NCBI GenBank assembly: GCA_964464175.1
Contig: CAYXFD010000015.1
Span: 1-64,000 of the forward strand
DNA: 64,000 nt
From: CAYXFD01 sp964464175
GTDB lineage: Bacteria; Cloacimonadota; Cloacimonadia; Cloacimonadales; JAJBBL01
Reading direction: 5' to 3'
Part shown: positions 1 through 9,949 of the stretch, in pieces
Numbering within the stretch: the first letter of the stretch is position 1
Layout: each line of letters starts with the position of its first letter
The notes under the pieces: model-generated
Databases searched by the model: none
The model's input: only the letters and a program-made list of their open reading frames with translations
What the model was told of the DNA's origin: nothing
Program-made: the position numbers and the translations under genes

Positions 1-23
1 GGCGGGGCATGCCCCGCCTCTAC
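1..23. repeat. Palindromic intergenic repeat cut by the window edge
   Basis: The first 18 bases form a perfect self-complementary arm pair (GGCGGGGCATGCCCCGCC), followed by TCTAC. If the repeat is symmetrical, the missing left flank would read GTAGA. GC-rich palindromes ending in CTAC are a familiar style of dispersed intergenic repeat in several phyla. The 10-mer ATGCCCCGCC occurs again near 155-164 without the second arm. It could instead be a terminator stem for the minus-strand permease, but no T tract is visible. Confidence 0.45.
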
Positions 24-315
24 AATGAAACTATCAGTTTATCAGCATTGATTTGTTTTCTCGGTGGTTAACCGGATTTTCATATTCCGGCAAGCTGGAG
101 CTTACCAGCCCGGCATAAGCATCCGGCTCAGAGGTAATAATGAGAGATAGGAAATGCCCCGCCTTGGTGCTGATAACCTGAAATGTCCGGATATTCTATG
201 CTTCTCTCTCTTTGTTATCGATCTGGAATTTTGTTGCAACGCCGGAAAAAAATACGGGTTATCCGATGAGTAATTTACCTCATGGGAAGGTTACAAACAC
301 AAGAAAGAAAAAAAT
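24..315. other. Noncoding stretch downstream of the permease gene
   Basis: I see no convincing reading frame, RNA gene or clear terminator here. The stretch lies after the stop of the minus-strand permease operon and would hold its 3' end. Confidence 0.4.
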
Positions 316-1593
316 CTATTCATTATAATAAATCGCTGCAATCGGATTAGTTTCAGACGCCTTCAGGGCAGGGTAGAAACCAGATAACAATCCGATAAAA
401 AGAGCGAAACCAATCCCTAAAAGCAGCCCTTCCATAACGATCGGAAAACTGAAATTGATAACCAGAGAAACTATTTTAATTCCGGTAACTGCGATCGCTA
501 TACCGATCAAAGCTCCAATCAGAGCCAGAATAAGAGATTCAATAATAAAATGAACAAAGATATCCAGAGAGGTGGCACCGACACTTTTTCTGATCCCGAT
601 CTCCAGCATTCTTTCGTTAATAGAGATAAGCATAGTGCTAAAGAGACCGAGTCCCCCCACTAAGAGCGAGATAGAAGCAATAGTAGTCAGGGTCAGGTTC
701 CATTTATTGAGATGTTTCTCTATCTCTTCGGTTATTGTTACCATCAGGGAGCCAACATCCTCAAAACTGAAGTTATGCCCCATTTTATGGTTTGTCAAAA
801 GAACTTGTCGTGTCCGGTTTTTCATCTCACTAAACGTTTCTTTACTCTGACTCTGGATGTAAATGTTATCTATTGCTCCATCCTGTTTCAGGTACTTAGC
901 TCCGGTAGTAAGGGGAATATAGACAGCGCTCAGATCTGATCTTCTTTGCCAGGCGTTAAAATTCATCCCTGTCCGGTTGAGAAGGTCATCTTCAAGAACC
1001 CCGATTATCTTATATCTGTTTTCTCCGACAGTTATGATTTCGCCTAAGGGATCACTGTCCTTAAAATACTTTTCCGCTGCATGAAAACCTATGACAGCTA
1101 CTCTGGAGGCAGTCTTTTCTTCAAAATGATTGAAATATCTTCCGGCCTTGAGAGGATAGGTCTTGGTCTTGAAGAAATCGAGATTAGTAGCTGTCAGCCT
1201 GATATTGTCCTGTTTATCAGGGAAATAGATCCTGGTTCTGGTCTCTATGGTAGCATAAATCGAAAGGTGCTCAACCTCACTTCTGAGGGTTATATAGTCA
1301 TTAACACTAAGTGGTTTGACCTGTCTCGGGATATACATGAATCTTCTTCTCCTCCCCCCTATCCTGCGGCTGACCGAAGACTGATGACCTTCGGAAGGAA
1401 AAACATAGATGGAGTTATCAAACCCTAACTGCTTCATATTCTCTGTTATCAGCTTTTGAATTCCGGATACCGAGGAGAACATGACAACTACAGCAAAGAT
1501 TCCTATGATAATTGCCAGCAGGGTGAGCAAGGAGCGGAGTTTGTGGGCAAAGATGTTCAGTAAACTGCTTCTCAGGGAATCTACGAGATACAT
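316..1593 (-). CDS. MacB/FtsX-type ABC transporter permease
   Basis: 425-residue permease of the MacB/FtsX superfamily. It shows the family order: one N-terminal membrane helix (about residues 17-45, rich in LLTLLAIIIGIFAVVV), a large extracytoplasmic domain of about 240 residues, then three C-terminal helices (about 300-420) with the conserved stretch LEIGIRKSVGA just after the first of them. Such permeases work with a LolD/MacB-like ATPase to move lipoproteins, peptides or antibiotics, or to signal across the membrane. No ATPase lies beside it, so the substrate cannot be inferred. It starts 2 bases after the topA stop and is probably the last gene of a Smg-like/topA/permease operon. Confidence 0.88.
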   Translation of the reverse strand: MYLVDSLRSSLLNIFAHKLRSLLTLLAIIIGIFAVVVMFSSVSGIQKLITENMKQLGFDNSIYVFPSEGHQSSVSRRIGGRRRRFMYIPRQVKPLSVNDYITLRSEVEHLSIYATIETRTRIYFPDKQDNIRLTATNLDFFKTKTYPLKAGRYFNHFEEKTASRVAVIGFHAAEKYFKDSDPLGEIITVGENRYKIIGVLEDDLLNRTGMNFNAWQRRSDLSAVYIPLTTGAKYLKQDGAIDNIYIQSQSKETFSEMKNRTRQVLLTNHKMGHNFSFEDVGSLMVTITEEIEKHLNKWNLTLTTIASISLLVGGLGLFSTMLISINERMLEIGIRKSVGATSLDIFVHFIIESLILALIGALIGIAIAVTGIKIVSLVINFSFPIVMEGLLLGIGFALFIGLLSGFYPALKASETNPIAAIYYNE

Positions 1594-1595
1594 AA

Positions 1596-3812
1596 TCAGG
1601 ACATTTCTTTTTTACACTGGGAACATCTGATTATTTTGTCCGAACCGGATTTGCTTATCTCTTCCAGATACTCAGATCCGCAAGCGGGGCATTTTCCGGA
1701 AACCGGTTTATAATACGAGCGGAATTTGCATTCCGGATAACGGGAACAGCTATAGTATTTTTTTCCTTTTTTACTGATATTTTCCGTGATCTCTCCTGTC
1801 TTACATTCAGGACAGGTTATCCCAAGAGTTATTTTTTTGGTGAACTTACATTTAGGATAATTACTGCACCCTAAGAATTTTCCGAATCTTCCCTGTTTAA
1901 CGACGAGGGGTGCTCCGTCTTTCGGGCACTTTTCATCTGTTTCGGGCTGCTCTTCGATCTTGACACTCCCCTCTTCGGTTCGTTTAAAACTCTTCGTATT
2001 CTTGCATTGAGGGAAACCGGAACAGGCAAGAAACTGCCCTTTAGAACCCCATTTAACTATCATCGGTTTTCCGCATTTTTCGCAGAGCAGGTCGGTTTCT
2101 TCCTGCAAATCCTGCTTTGATTTTTTGATATCAGTATCCTCAATCAAACCAGTGATCCTTGAGTAATAATCTTCGAGCAACATCTGCCAGTTCATCTCAC
2201 CTTCTGCAATACTGTCCAGCCCGTCTTCGAGTGTCTTAGTGAAGGTAACGTTGAAGAGAGTGTCAAAATTCCCGATGAGGAACTTATTCACCGTCATCCC
2301 TAATTCCGTCGTATAGAATTTTTTCTCTTTCAGGATTACATATTTCCTCTCCTGAATAGTACTGGTTATAGAGGAATATGTCGAAGGACGTCCGATCCCT
2401 TTTGATTCCAGTTCTTTGATCAGAGAAGCCTCTGTGTACCGGGCAGGCGGTTTGGTAAAATGCTGCCAGCCCTTCAAATCTTTCGTTTCCAGCAGATCAT
2501 TTTCTGAGTAATCCTGATGAATTGTTTCTCCAAGATTAAGATTCAGATGCCTGTAAACGGCAAGAAAACCCTGTTCTCTGATCACCCCGCCGGTAGCTTT
2601 GAATAATCCTTCTCCCGCCTCGATCAGCACATTCACCGTATCGATCTCAACCGGGATCATCTGAGTGGCAACAGTCCTTTCCCAGATAAGGGTGTAGAGT
2701 TTCAGTTGTTCCGGTTTCAGATAAGATTTCAGAGATTCCGGGGTTCTGCTGATCTCTGTCGGTCTTATTGCTTCGTGGGCATCCTGGGCAGAACTTTTAT
2801 TCTTGTAAGTACGCACCTTGGGATTGATCTTCTCTTTACCGAACCGTTCTCCGATCAAATTACGGGTAGTTTCCAGCGATTCCTGGGAAAGCCGCAGGGA
2901 ATCTGTTCTCATGTAAGATATCAGAGCGATCGAATCTCCCTCTATCTCAACCCCTTCATACAATTGTTGGGCAATGTTCATAGTCCTTTTGGATGAATAA
3001 TTGTGTATCCGGGAGGCTTCCTGCTGCAGCGTGCTTGTAATGAAGGGAGGCAGGGGCTGCACTTTTCTTGAGGAGCTCTTTTTTTCCCTTATTTTAAAGG
3101 TGCTTTTCTGCAGAGCCCGGACAATCTCCTCTGCCTCTTTTCCGGTTGCCAGCTCAACCTTTTTACCCTGCCACTTATGCAGGATACTATGAAAAGGGGG
3201 TAGTTTGTCTTTGAAAAAATCTGCCTCAACAGTCCAGTATTCTTGCTGCTTAAAGGCAGCTATCTCCTCTTCCCGTTCACAGATCAATCTCAGGGCAACC
3301 GATTGCACTCTCCCGGCACTGAGCCGGGTAGTAATTACTTTCCAGAGCAAGGGGCTGATCTTATAACCGACCAGACGGTCTAACAACCGCCGTGCCTGCT
3401 GGGCATCCACCTTATTCTGGTCTATCTTACCCGGATTCTCCAAAGCCTGGATCACTGCTTTTTTTGTTATTTCATTGAAGGTTATCCGGTAGATATTTTT
3501 ATCTCCGGTAACATCCTTCAGAGCATAGACAAGGTGCCAGGCAATTGCCTCTCCCTCCCGGTCATGGTCGGAAGCTAAAAAGATGGCATCATTATTAGCT
3601 GCTGAGGTTTTTAATTCTTTGATGATCTTCAGTTTGGATCGTTCAATTGTATATTGAGGCTGAAAACCGTCTTCTATCTTGATTCCCAGAGTATTCTTCG
3701 GCAGATCTCTGATATGTCCCATTGAAGCTTTTATCTCATAACTGTTACCCAGGAATTTACTCAAAGTCCTGGCTTTCGTTGGTGATTCGACTATTATTAA
3801 TCCCTTTCCCAT
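1596..3812 (-). CDS. topA: DNA topoisomerase I
   Basis: Type IA topoisomerase of 738 residues that relaxes negative supercoils. The N-terminal TOPRIM domain starts IIVESPTKART and carries the acidic SDHDREGE motif (residues 81-88). The catalytic tyrosine is Tyr300 in SYMRTDS. After the four-domain core, from about residue 575, come tetracysteine zinc ribbons: two of the pattern C-x2-C/D...C-x3-5-C around 580-650, then CPEC...CSRYPEC and a final CPAC...CSQC pair, so three to four C-terminal zinc modules bind single-stranded DNA. Length and architecture are normal for bacterial TopA. It follows the Smg-like gene by 20 bases and precedes the permease by 2, consistent with one transcript. Confidence 0.97.
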   Translation of the reverse strand: MGKGLIIVESPTKARTLSKFLGNSYEIKASMGHIRDLPKNTLGIKIEDGFQPQYTIERSKLKIIKELKTSAANNDAIFLASDHDREGEAIAWHLVYALKDVTGDKNIYRITFNEITKKAVIQALENPGKIDQNKVDAQQARRLLDRLVGYKISPLLWKVITTRLSAGRVQSVALRLICEREEEIAAFKQQEYWTVEADFFKDKLPPFHSILHKWQGKKVELATGKEAEEIVRALQKSTFKIREKKSSSRKVQPLPPFITSTLQQEASRIHNYSSKRTMNIAQQLYEGVEIEGDSIALISYMRTDSLRLSQESLETTRNLIGERFGKEKINPKVRTYKNKSSAQDAHEAIRPTEISRTPESLKSYLKPEQLKLYTLIWERTVATQMIPVEIDTVNVLIEAGEGLFKATGGVIREQGFLAVYRHLNLNLGETIHQDYSENDLLETKDLKGWQHFTKPPARYTEASLIKELESKGIGRPSTYSSITSTIQERKYVILKEKKFYTTELGMTVNKFLIGNFDTLFNVTFTKTLEDGLDSIAEGEMNWQMLLEDYYSRITGLIEDTDIKKSKQDLQEETDLLCEKCGKPMIVKWGSKGQFLACSGFPQCKNTKSFKRTEEGSVKIEEQPETDEKCPKDGAPLVVKQGRFGKFLGCSNYPKCKFTKKITLGITCPECKTGEITENISKKGKKYYSCSRYPECKFRSYYKPVSGKCPACGSEYLEEISKSGSDKIIRCSQCKKEMS

Positions 3813-3832
3813 TCTCCTTCCTGTTTCACTTT

Positions 3833-4222
3833 TTAATTTATCAAATCGAGTTCACAAAGCTCATCTTCACACTCCCTGAACAGGGAAACAAAATCCATAT
3901 TACGCAAAGAAGCACCGTCAAAGAAGAGCAGCATATCAACGATCTTCTTGGTTCGTTCCAGAGACAATCTCTCCTTTTCGTAATAAGCAATGGAAAGACT
4001 GTAATCAATGAATTTTTCCAATTTAACACTGTCAATTGTTCCTATCTGATAAAGACTCAAAAGATAGCCAAAAGATTCCGTATCCAGCAATTTCTTCTCA
4101 TCAGGTGTGAGGATGCGGTTGTAAGCCCTTTTGAAAAAATCTCTCCCTTCGGGTAAAGACTCCAGACCGAGTTTCTCGATCAAACGTCTTATCCCCTCTT
4201 CATAGCCATTTATATCTTTCAT
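3833..4222 (-). CDS. smg: Smg-like protein (DUF494 family)
   Basis: 129-residue acidic, helical protein. The central stretch with RILTPDEKKLLDTESFGYLL resembles the E. coli Smg segment RIYTPEE...LD...GFLL, including the following Q-I and helix, so I assign it to the Smg/DUF494 family. The molecular function of that family is unknown. In proteobacteria smg sits next to dprA and a TopA-like zinc-ribbon gene. Here it lies directly upstream of topA on the same strand, which supports the assignment. It has no signal peptide or membrane segment. The similarity is from visual alignment only; the N-terminal 30 residues are less clear. Confidence 0.68.
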   Translation of the reverse strand: MKDINGYEEGIRRLIEKLGLESLPEGRDFFKRAYNRILTPDEKKLLDTESFGYLLSLYQIGTIDSVKLEKFIDYSLSIAYYEKERLSLERTKKIVDMLLFFDGASLRNMDFVSLFRECEDELCELDLIN

Positions 4223-4260
4223 TGTTATGTTAATCCTTCACTGTTTCTTCTGTTTATCTA

Positions 4261-4290
4261 ATATAACCGAAACTTTGGAAAACGATACAA
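4261..4290 (-). promoter_or_regulatory. Possible promoter for the Smg-like/topA operon
   Basis: Read on the minus strand, TTGTAT (4285-4290) and TTATAT (4261-4266) are separated by 18 bases, about 40 bases upstream of the Smg-like start. This is only a loose match to -35/-10 boxes. Confidence 0.25.
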
Positions 4291-4384
4291 AATAATACGG
4301 AATTTACGTCAAGTTATTGGATTATTTAGTCCAATTCTATCCTTCAGAAAACGGTCTGTTAACCCGTTTATCCGGTTCTCAGCA

Positions 4385-7300
4385 TCATTGATTTGTAACA
4401 GCACCGCAGCACTTTTTAAACTTCTTGCCGCTGCCGCAGGGACAGGGATCATTCCTGCCGACCTTGTTCTCTACTCTTCTCGGGGTGATTTTTTCAGGTT
4501 GCTGCTGAGCTGAGGAATACTTTTCTCCCTGAGGTATGATCTCGGCACTGTCATAGTGAAACGCCGAAATATCGGTATGAGTTGTGCGTGCTTTGGCCAG
4601 AAGATCTTCCAGTTCGGCGCGGGAAGATATGAAATGCACGGTAAAAACTCTTTTAGTAACACTATCCTGGATATTGCTGATCAGATTCTGGAAAAGGACA
4701 AAACTCTCTTTTTTATATTCGATAAGCGGATCTTTGTTGGCATAAGCACGGAATCCTACCCCCTCCTTGAGCAGATCCATTTCATGTAAATGATCCCGCC
4801 AATGAGAGTCAACTACCTGCAGCAGTGAGAGGCGTTCCACTTTACGGAGTTGTTCTTCACCCAGATCCTCTTCCCTTTTTTGGTAAGCCTTGAAGACTAT
4901 TTCTTCGACATTTGCTTTCAGAATCTCCAGGTTCAGATAGTCACTCAGCAGATCCTCTTCTTTGATCACGATCCCGAGATTCAGCTTCAGCCACTGCACG
5001 ATCTTATCGTAACTCCAGTCTTCCTGGTACTCATGCATACTGATAAAACTATCTATCATCCGGTTGATACTCTCTTTGATCATCTCCATGATCTCGAACT
5101 TCAGGTCATAGCCTTTCAGAACGCTTCTCCGGTATTTATAGATAACTTCCCGCTGCTGATTCATAACTTCATCATATTTCAGCAGCTGTTTCCTGATCTC
5201 GAAATTATGAGCCTCTACCCTCTTCTGCGCCTTTTCGACGGCATTAGTCATCCAGGGATGGGTGATGGCATCACCCTCTTTGAGACCCAGCTTGGTCATC
5301 ATGGCAGCTATTCTGTCCGATCCGAACAATCTCATCAGATCATCCTCTAAAGAGAGATAGAATCTGGAAGTTCCAGGGTCTCCCTGCCTTCCTGTCCTAC
5401 CTCTGAGCTGCCGGTCAATACGGCGGCTTTCATGCCTTTCGGTACCGATAACATGCAAACCGTCTTCCGGGATACCATAAGGATTTCCTTCCGAGATATG
5501 GTAGGACATTTTGCGGTATTCCTCCTGAGGAAGAGTTATAACCCCGTTACCGAGTTTGATATCCGTTCCTCTTCCCGCCATATTCGTGGCAATGGTCAAA
5601 GCTCCCGGCTCTCCGGCATTCATGACGATATCGGCTTCCTTTTCGTGATGCTTGGCATTGAGGACATTGTGTTTTACCCCTCTTCTGTTCAAAAGCCTGC
5701 TCAGGGTCTCGGAGACTTCAACGGAAACCGTGCCTACTAACACTGGTTTTTGCTTTTCATGCCAGTATATGATCTCCTTAATAATAGCATCATATTTCTG
5801 CTTTTTGGTCAGATAGATCATATCATCGTAGTCTATTCTGGTGATGGGAAGGTTCGTAGGAATTACCATAACAGAGAGTTTATAGATCTCCATGAACTCG
5901 GTCTCTTCCGTAACTGCCGTACCGGTCATTCCTGCTATCTTATCGTACATCCGGAAGTAGTTCTGCAGGGTGATGGTTGCCAGGGTTTGAGTAGCCCCTT
6001 CGATCTTGACCCCCTCTTTTGCTTCCAGAGCCTGATGCAGACCATCACTGAAACGTCTTCCGGGCATCATTCTTCCGGTAAACTCATCAACAATGATAAC
6101 CTGGTTGTTTACAACTACATAATCGACATCCCGCTCAAAAAGAGAATAACTCTTCAGCAGTTGGGAGATGTTATGGAGTCTTTCATTCTTGTCCAGGAAC
6201 TCCGATGTTATCTCTTCTTTCCGTTTCATCTTTTGTTCCAGAGAAAGGTCTTCCCGCTGTTCCAGTTTATCTATCAGATCATCAAGCTGGTCCATAATGA
6301 AAAGGGAAGGATCGCTTTTGGACAGCTCTTCCCGTCCTTTATCACAAAGATCGGCACTATTACTCCTTTCTTCGATAACGTAGAATAACTCCTCATCGAG
6401 AATGTGCATCTTCTTATCGCGGAGATAGATCCCCTCCATATCATTCACCAGCTTCTTCAAACTGCTGTCTTTCATCAGTTTCTGAAACGGTTTGTTCCTG
6501 GGGGCTGCTCTCTTGACCAGGAGCATCTTTCTCCCCAATTCTTCCCAGTTAGGATTCTCTGCTTCCTGCATCCTCCTGATCTCTGACATATAACGGTTAA
6601 CTAATGCCGTCTGGGCATAGACCAATTTCGCTATCTGCGGTTTTAACTCCGAATAGAAATTCTTACTTTCAGCTACCGGACCGCTAATGATCAAAGGAGT
6701 TCTTGCTTCATCGATCAATACACTGTCAACTTCGTCAATTATTGCAAAATAGAGATCTCTCTGCACTAAGTGTTCCGCCTGAGAAGCCATATTATCACGG
6801 AGATAATCAAAACCGAATTCGCTGTTGGTTCCGTAGGTAATATCTGCCTCATAAGCTGCTTTTCGTTCACTAAAATGCATTCCGGTAGTGACCACGCTGA
6901 CCCTCATACCATGAAAATCAAAGATCGGCTTCATCCATTCCGAGTCTCGCTGAGCGAGATAATCATTTACCGTTATCAGATGTACCCCAAGTCCGGTAAG
7001 GGCATTAAGAAATAAGGGCATAGTCGCTACCAGTGTTTTACCTTCACCGGTTGCCATCTCGGCAATCATCCCCTGGTGTAGAGCGATCGCCCCGATTAAT
7101 TGAACATCAAAGGGGATCATGAACCAGGACTCCTGATGCCCTCTCACCTCATATTCTGTTCCGACAAGACGGCGGCAGGTATCTTTGACAATGGCAAAGA
7201 CCTCGGGCAGATACTGATCAAGTATCTGCTGACGAATCTCTTTTAACTCTTCCGTCTTCCGGTCAATCTCATTCTCTAACCTATCCTTTTCACCCTCTTC

Positions 7301-7585
7301 ATGTTCTTTCTGAAAATGATCCCGCAGTTCGTTCAGATTGCTGATATAGGGTTCCAGGTAATCTTTTAACTCCTTTCGGATATCATTGACCCGTTCCCGC
7401 AGTTCCTCATCACTGATCTTTTCCAGGGAATCCGTTTTTTCCTTTATTCTTTCCAGAATAGGCTCGATTTTCTTGTAATCACGTACATTTTTATCACCGA
7501 ACATCTTTTTGAGTAATTTTTCTAACATGGGCTCTCTTACCTCTCTCTCTGTCATAGTTTTTGTTTCAGGTTGAGTGTCAATCAT
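4385..7585 (-). CDS. secA: Preprotein translocase ATPase SecA
   Basis: SecA drives unfolded preproteins through SecYEG. The 1066-residue protein has the Walker A region EMATGEGKTL (about 176-185), a DEVDSVLIDEART Walker B/DEAD-like motif, the VDEFTGR motif, GTAVTEETEF, and the QLRGRTGRQGDPG helicase motif. It ends in the zinc-binding, SecB-type tail CPCGSGKKFKKCC. It is about 165 residues longer than E. coli SecA. The extra sequence is mainly a charged coiled segment near residues 75-130 and a long insertion after the VDSVLIDEART region (about 300-470), an expansion seen in FCB-group SecA proteins. It looks monocistronic, with a divergent nitroreductase gene upstream. Confidence 0.98.
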   Translation of the reverse strand: MIDTQPETKTMTEREVREPMLEKLLKKMFGDKNVRDYKKIEPILERIKEKTDSLEKISDEELRERVNDIRKELKDYLEPYISNLNELRDHFQKEHEEGEKDRLENEIDRKTEELKEIRQQILDQYLPEVFAIVKDTCRRLVGTEYEVRGHQESWFMIPFDVQLIGAIALHQGMIAEMATGEGKTLVATMPLFLNALTGLGVHLITVNDYLAQRDSEWMKPIFDFHGMRVSVVTTGMHFSERKAAYEADITYGTNSEFGFDYLRDNMASQAEHLVQRDLYFAIIDEVDSVLIDEARTPLIISGPVAESKNFYSELKPQIAKLVYAQTALVNRYMSEIRRMQEAENPNWEELGRKMLLVKRAAPRNKPFQKLMKDSSLKKLVNDMEGIYLRDKKMHILDEELFYVIEERSNSADLCDKGREELSKSDPSLFIMDQLDDLIDKLEQREDLSLEQKMKRKEEITSEFLDKNERLHNISQLLKSYSLFERDVDYVVVNNQVIIVDEFTGRMMPGRRFSDGLHQALEAKEGVKIEGATQTLATITLQNYFRMYDKIAGMTGTAVTEETEFMEIYKLSVMVIPTNLPITRIDYDDMIYLTKKQKYDAIIKEIIYWHEKQKPVLVGTVSVEVSETLSRLLNRRGVKHNVLNAKHHEKEADIVMNAGEPGALTIATNMAGRGTDIKLGNGVITLPQEEYRKMSYHISEGNPYGIPEDGLHVIGTERHESRRIDRQLRGRTGRQGDPGTSRFYLSLEDDLMRLFGSDRIAAMMTKLGLKEGDAITHPWMTNAVEKAQKRVEAHNFEIRKQLLKYDEVMNQQREVIYKYRRSVLKGYDLKFEIMEMIKESINRMIDSFISMHEYQEDWSYDKIVQWLKLNLGIVIKEEDLLSDYLNLEILKANVEEIVFKAYQKREEDLGEEQLRKVERLSLLQVVDSHWRDHLHEMDLLKEGVGFRAYANKDPLIEYKKESFVLFQNLISNIQDSVTKRVFTVHFISSRAELEDLLAKARTTHTDISAFHYDSAEIIPQGEKYSSAQQQPEKITPRRVENKVGRNDPCPCGSGKKFKKCCGAVTNQ

Positions 7586-7750
7586 TTTCGGGAGAGAGAA
7601 ATTCTCATCTTTGCCGGGAAAACCTGCTCAATAATACATTTTTGTTGCCCTTAAAAACTCATTTTCAAAGGAAGAATAATAAAAAACAAATGATTTGACA
7701 GGAATGACTTACATTATCACATAGAGAGGAAAAAAACGAGGAGCAAGGAT

Positions 7751-8329
7751 ATGATCAAAGACCTGATTATTAGAAACCGCAGTTACCGCCGCTTTTATCA
7801 GAAAGAAGCAATCGGAGCAGATGTAATGCTGGATATGATAGATTGTGCCCGCAATTCAGCTTCAGCAGCAAATCTACAGCCTTTGAGATATCTCATTACA
7901 GATAACGACACTACCAACAGGACTGTCTTTTCCTGCCTCCGCTGGGCTGGTTATCTATCTGACTGGCAGGGACCGGAAGAGGGTGAAAAACCTTCCGGTT
8001 ATATCGTCATTCTGGGGATTCGTGGCCATGAGAAAAACTCCCATTACGATGCCGGCATAGCAGTACAGTCAATGCTTTTAAAAGCTGTTGAGACCGGCTG
8101 GGGTGGCTGTATTTTTGCCGCCATAGATAGGGAGAGATTAGCTCGTGAACTGGGAATCCCGAAGAAGATGGAAATCCTTCTCGTTCTGGCTTTAGGAAAA
8201 CCGAAAGAAAAAGTAATTCTGCATGACATTGATGAGCAAGACGATATCAGATACTGGCGTGATCAGGAAGGGGTTCATCATGTTCCCAAAAGAAGACTGA
8301 AAGACATAGTTATCAGAATTGACAGCTGA
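7751..8329 (+). CDS. Nitroreductase family FMN-dependent oxidoreductase
   Basis: 192-residue protein of the nitroreductase/NADH oxidase flavoprotein fold. The N-terminal RNRSYRRF is the family's FMN-phosphate-binding arginine motif, and ARNSASAANLQP matches the usual A-x-x-A-P-S-A-x-N-x-Q-P region with a divergent A-S-A. The segment GWGGCIFAAIDRERLARELG corresponds to the G-x-x-x-C/S...I-P cofactor stretch. The substrate is not predictable. A TTGACA box lies at 7695-7700 and GAGGAGCAAGG precedes the ATG as ribosome site. It is the first gene of the plus-strand series, divergent from secA. Confidence 0.85.
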   Translation: MIKDLIIRNRSYRRFYQKEAIGADVMLDMIDCARNSASAANLQPLRYLITDNDTTNRTVFSCLRWAGYLSDWQGPEEGEKPSGYIVILGIRGHEKNSHYDAGIAVQSMLLKAVETGWGGCIFAAIDRERLARELGIPKKMEILLVLALGKPKEKVILHDIDEQDDIRYWRDQEGVHHVPKRRLKDIVIRIDS

Positions 8330-8366
8330 AACATGCAGCAGCCGTGTCTGATCAGGTTCCTTTCCG

Positions 8367-9932
8367 ATGTATTTCTCCTATAAAAAACTGATACTCATAA
8401 CACTGATCCTGATAGTGCTCATCATCTATTTGAAAATGGATGAGCCATTTCTTGAGGGGAACAGCCGGAGGATGCTCAATAGTTCTCTCCGGATAATCTG
8501 GGGTTTGACCGTTCTGACGGTGATATTTGTCCTGATCATGGAAAACCGCAGCCCCTCCAAAACTCTATCCTGGATACTGATCCTCTTTTTCCTTCCTGTG
8601 GCAGGTATTATCCTCTATCTTGTTTTCGGGAGAAATTTCCGCAAAAAGAGGATTTACACGAGAAAGGAATTCAGTGATTATGAAAAGTTGCGACAGATAA
8701 ATAAGATCGAGGATGAGGGTCTCTTAGGCGATAAGGTAGATCCCGGTACTGATCTGAAAAGAAATTATGATGCTTCCGGTCCGGCAACAGTCTTGATCAA
8801 CAGGTTACTGGAAAACAATAACAAAGCCTTTCTGAGCTATCACAACCGAATACATATCTACCGGGACGGAAAAGAGGTCTTTGCCGAATTGTGCGAAAGC
8901 ATTGACCGGGCGGTTAAGAGTATTCATCTGCAATTCTTCGTCGTAAAGGGAGATGAAACGGGACAAATACTCAAAAGGCTGCTCATAAAAAAGGCTCAGT
9001 CGGGGGTCTCGGTCAGATTATTGTATGATGCAGTCGGAAGCTGGAACATCGGGAAGCGTTTTGTGAAAGATCTGATTGCAGGCGGAGTTAATGCAGTTCC
9101 CTTTTCGCCGGTTGAATTTCCCTTTATCAGCAGTAAAATGAACTACCGCAACCATAGAAAAATCGCGGTTATCGACGGAAAAACCGGATTTTTAGGCGGT
9201 GTTAACATTGCCGACAGATATCTGCACAAAGATAAATATTTCGGTTACTGGAGAGATACTCATCTGAAAATCGAAGGGGAGGCGGTTAGTCCTCTTCAGG
9301 CTATCTTTCTCAATGACTGGTCATTTGCCACAGATGAAGATCTCTTCCGAAAAGAGTTCTTTTCACCCCAAGAAGTTGAGTCGATCAATCCTTTGCAGAT
9401 AATCTCCAGCGGACCGGATTCCGATTGGGAGAGCATTATGCAGGGGTATTTTGCTATGATCTCAACCGCAGCGGAGAACATCAATATTGTCTCTCCCTAT
9501 CTGGTTTTGAATGAGAGCATGCTCACAGCGGTCAAGGTCTCGGCTCTGAGCGGGGTCAGAGTACGGCTGATAGTTCCCTGTAAACCTGATCATCATCTGG
9601 TTTATTGGGCTTCCAGATCATACTATCAGGAATTAATGGAAGCAGGGGTGGAGATTTACGAATACCGTAAAGGGTTTATCCACTCCAAGTATATTACTGT
9701 TGACGGATATCTGGCTTCCATTGGTTCGGCAAATATGGATATTCGCAGCTTTACCCAAAATATGGAGGTTAATGCTTTCCTGTTCAGTAAAGACTTGACT
9801 GAGAAGTTGAACGAGATATTTGAAGAGGACCTGCAGAACAGTGAACAGATAATTCTTGAGGAATATCATAACAGAGGTTATTATATCAGAATAAAAGAGT
9901 CTTTCAACCGGCTCTTTTCCCCTGTTTTATAA
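8367..9932 (+). CDS. cls: Cardiolipin synthase (phospholipase D family)
   Basis: 521-residue membrane protein that condenses phosphatidylglycerol molecules into cardiolipin. Two N-terminal hydrophobic segments (about 5-25 and 40-88) are followed by two HKD catalytic motifs: NHRKIAVIDGKTGFLGG with GVNIADRY, and HSKYITVDGYLASIGSANMD in the C-terminal half. This is the standard ClsA-like layout and length. The start ATG at 8367 has no strong ribosome site, but the membrane segment begins immediately, so it is retained. The protein sits 37 bases after the nitroreductase and may be co-transcribed with it. Confidence 0.94.
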   Translation: MYFSYKKLILITLILIVLIIYLKMDEPFLEGNSRRMLNSSLRIIWGLTVLTVIFVLIMENRSPSKTLSWILILFFLPVAGIILYLVFGRNFRKKRIYTRKEFSDYEKLRQINKIEDEGLLGDKVDPGTDLKRNYDASGPATVLINRLLENNNKAFLSYHNRIHIYRDGKEVFAELCESIDRAVKSIHLQFFVVKGDETGQILKRLLIKKAQSGVSVRLLYDAVGSWNIGKRFVKDLIAGGVNAVPFSPVEFPFISSKMNYRNHRKIAVIDGKTGFLGGVNIADRYLHKDKYFGYWRDTHLKIEGEAVSPLQAIFLNDWSFATDEDLFRKEFFSPQEVESINPLQIISSGPDSDWESIMQGYFAMISTAAENINIVSPYLVLNESMLTAVKVSALSGVRVRLIVPCKPDHHLVYWASRSYYQELMEAGVEIYEYRKGFIHSKYITVDGYLASIGSANMDIRSFTQNMEVNAFLFSKDLTEKLNEIFEEDLQNSEQIILEEYHNRGYYIRIKESFNRLFSPVL

Positions 9933-9949
9933 ACAATTAAGGAGTGAGA

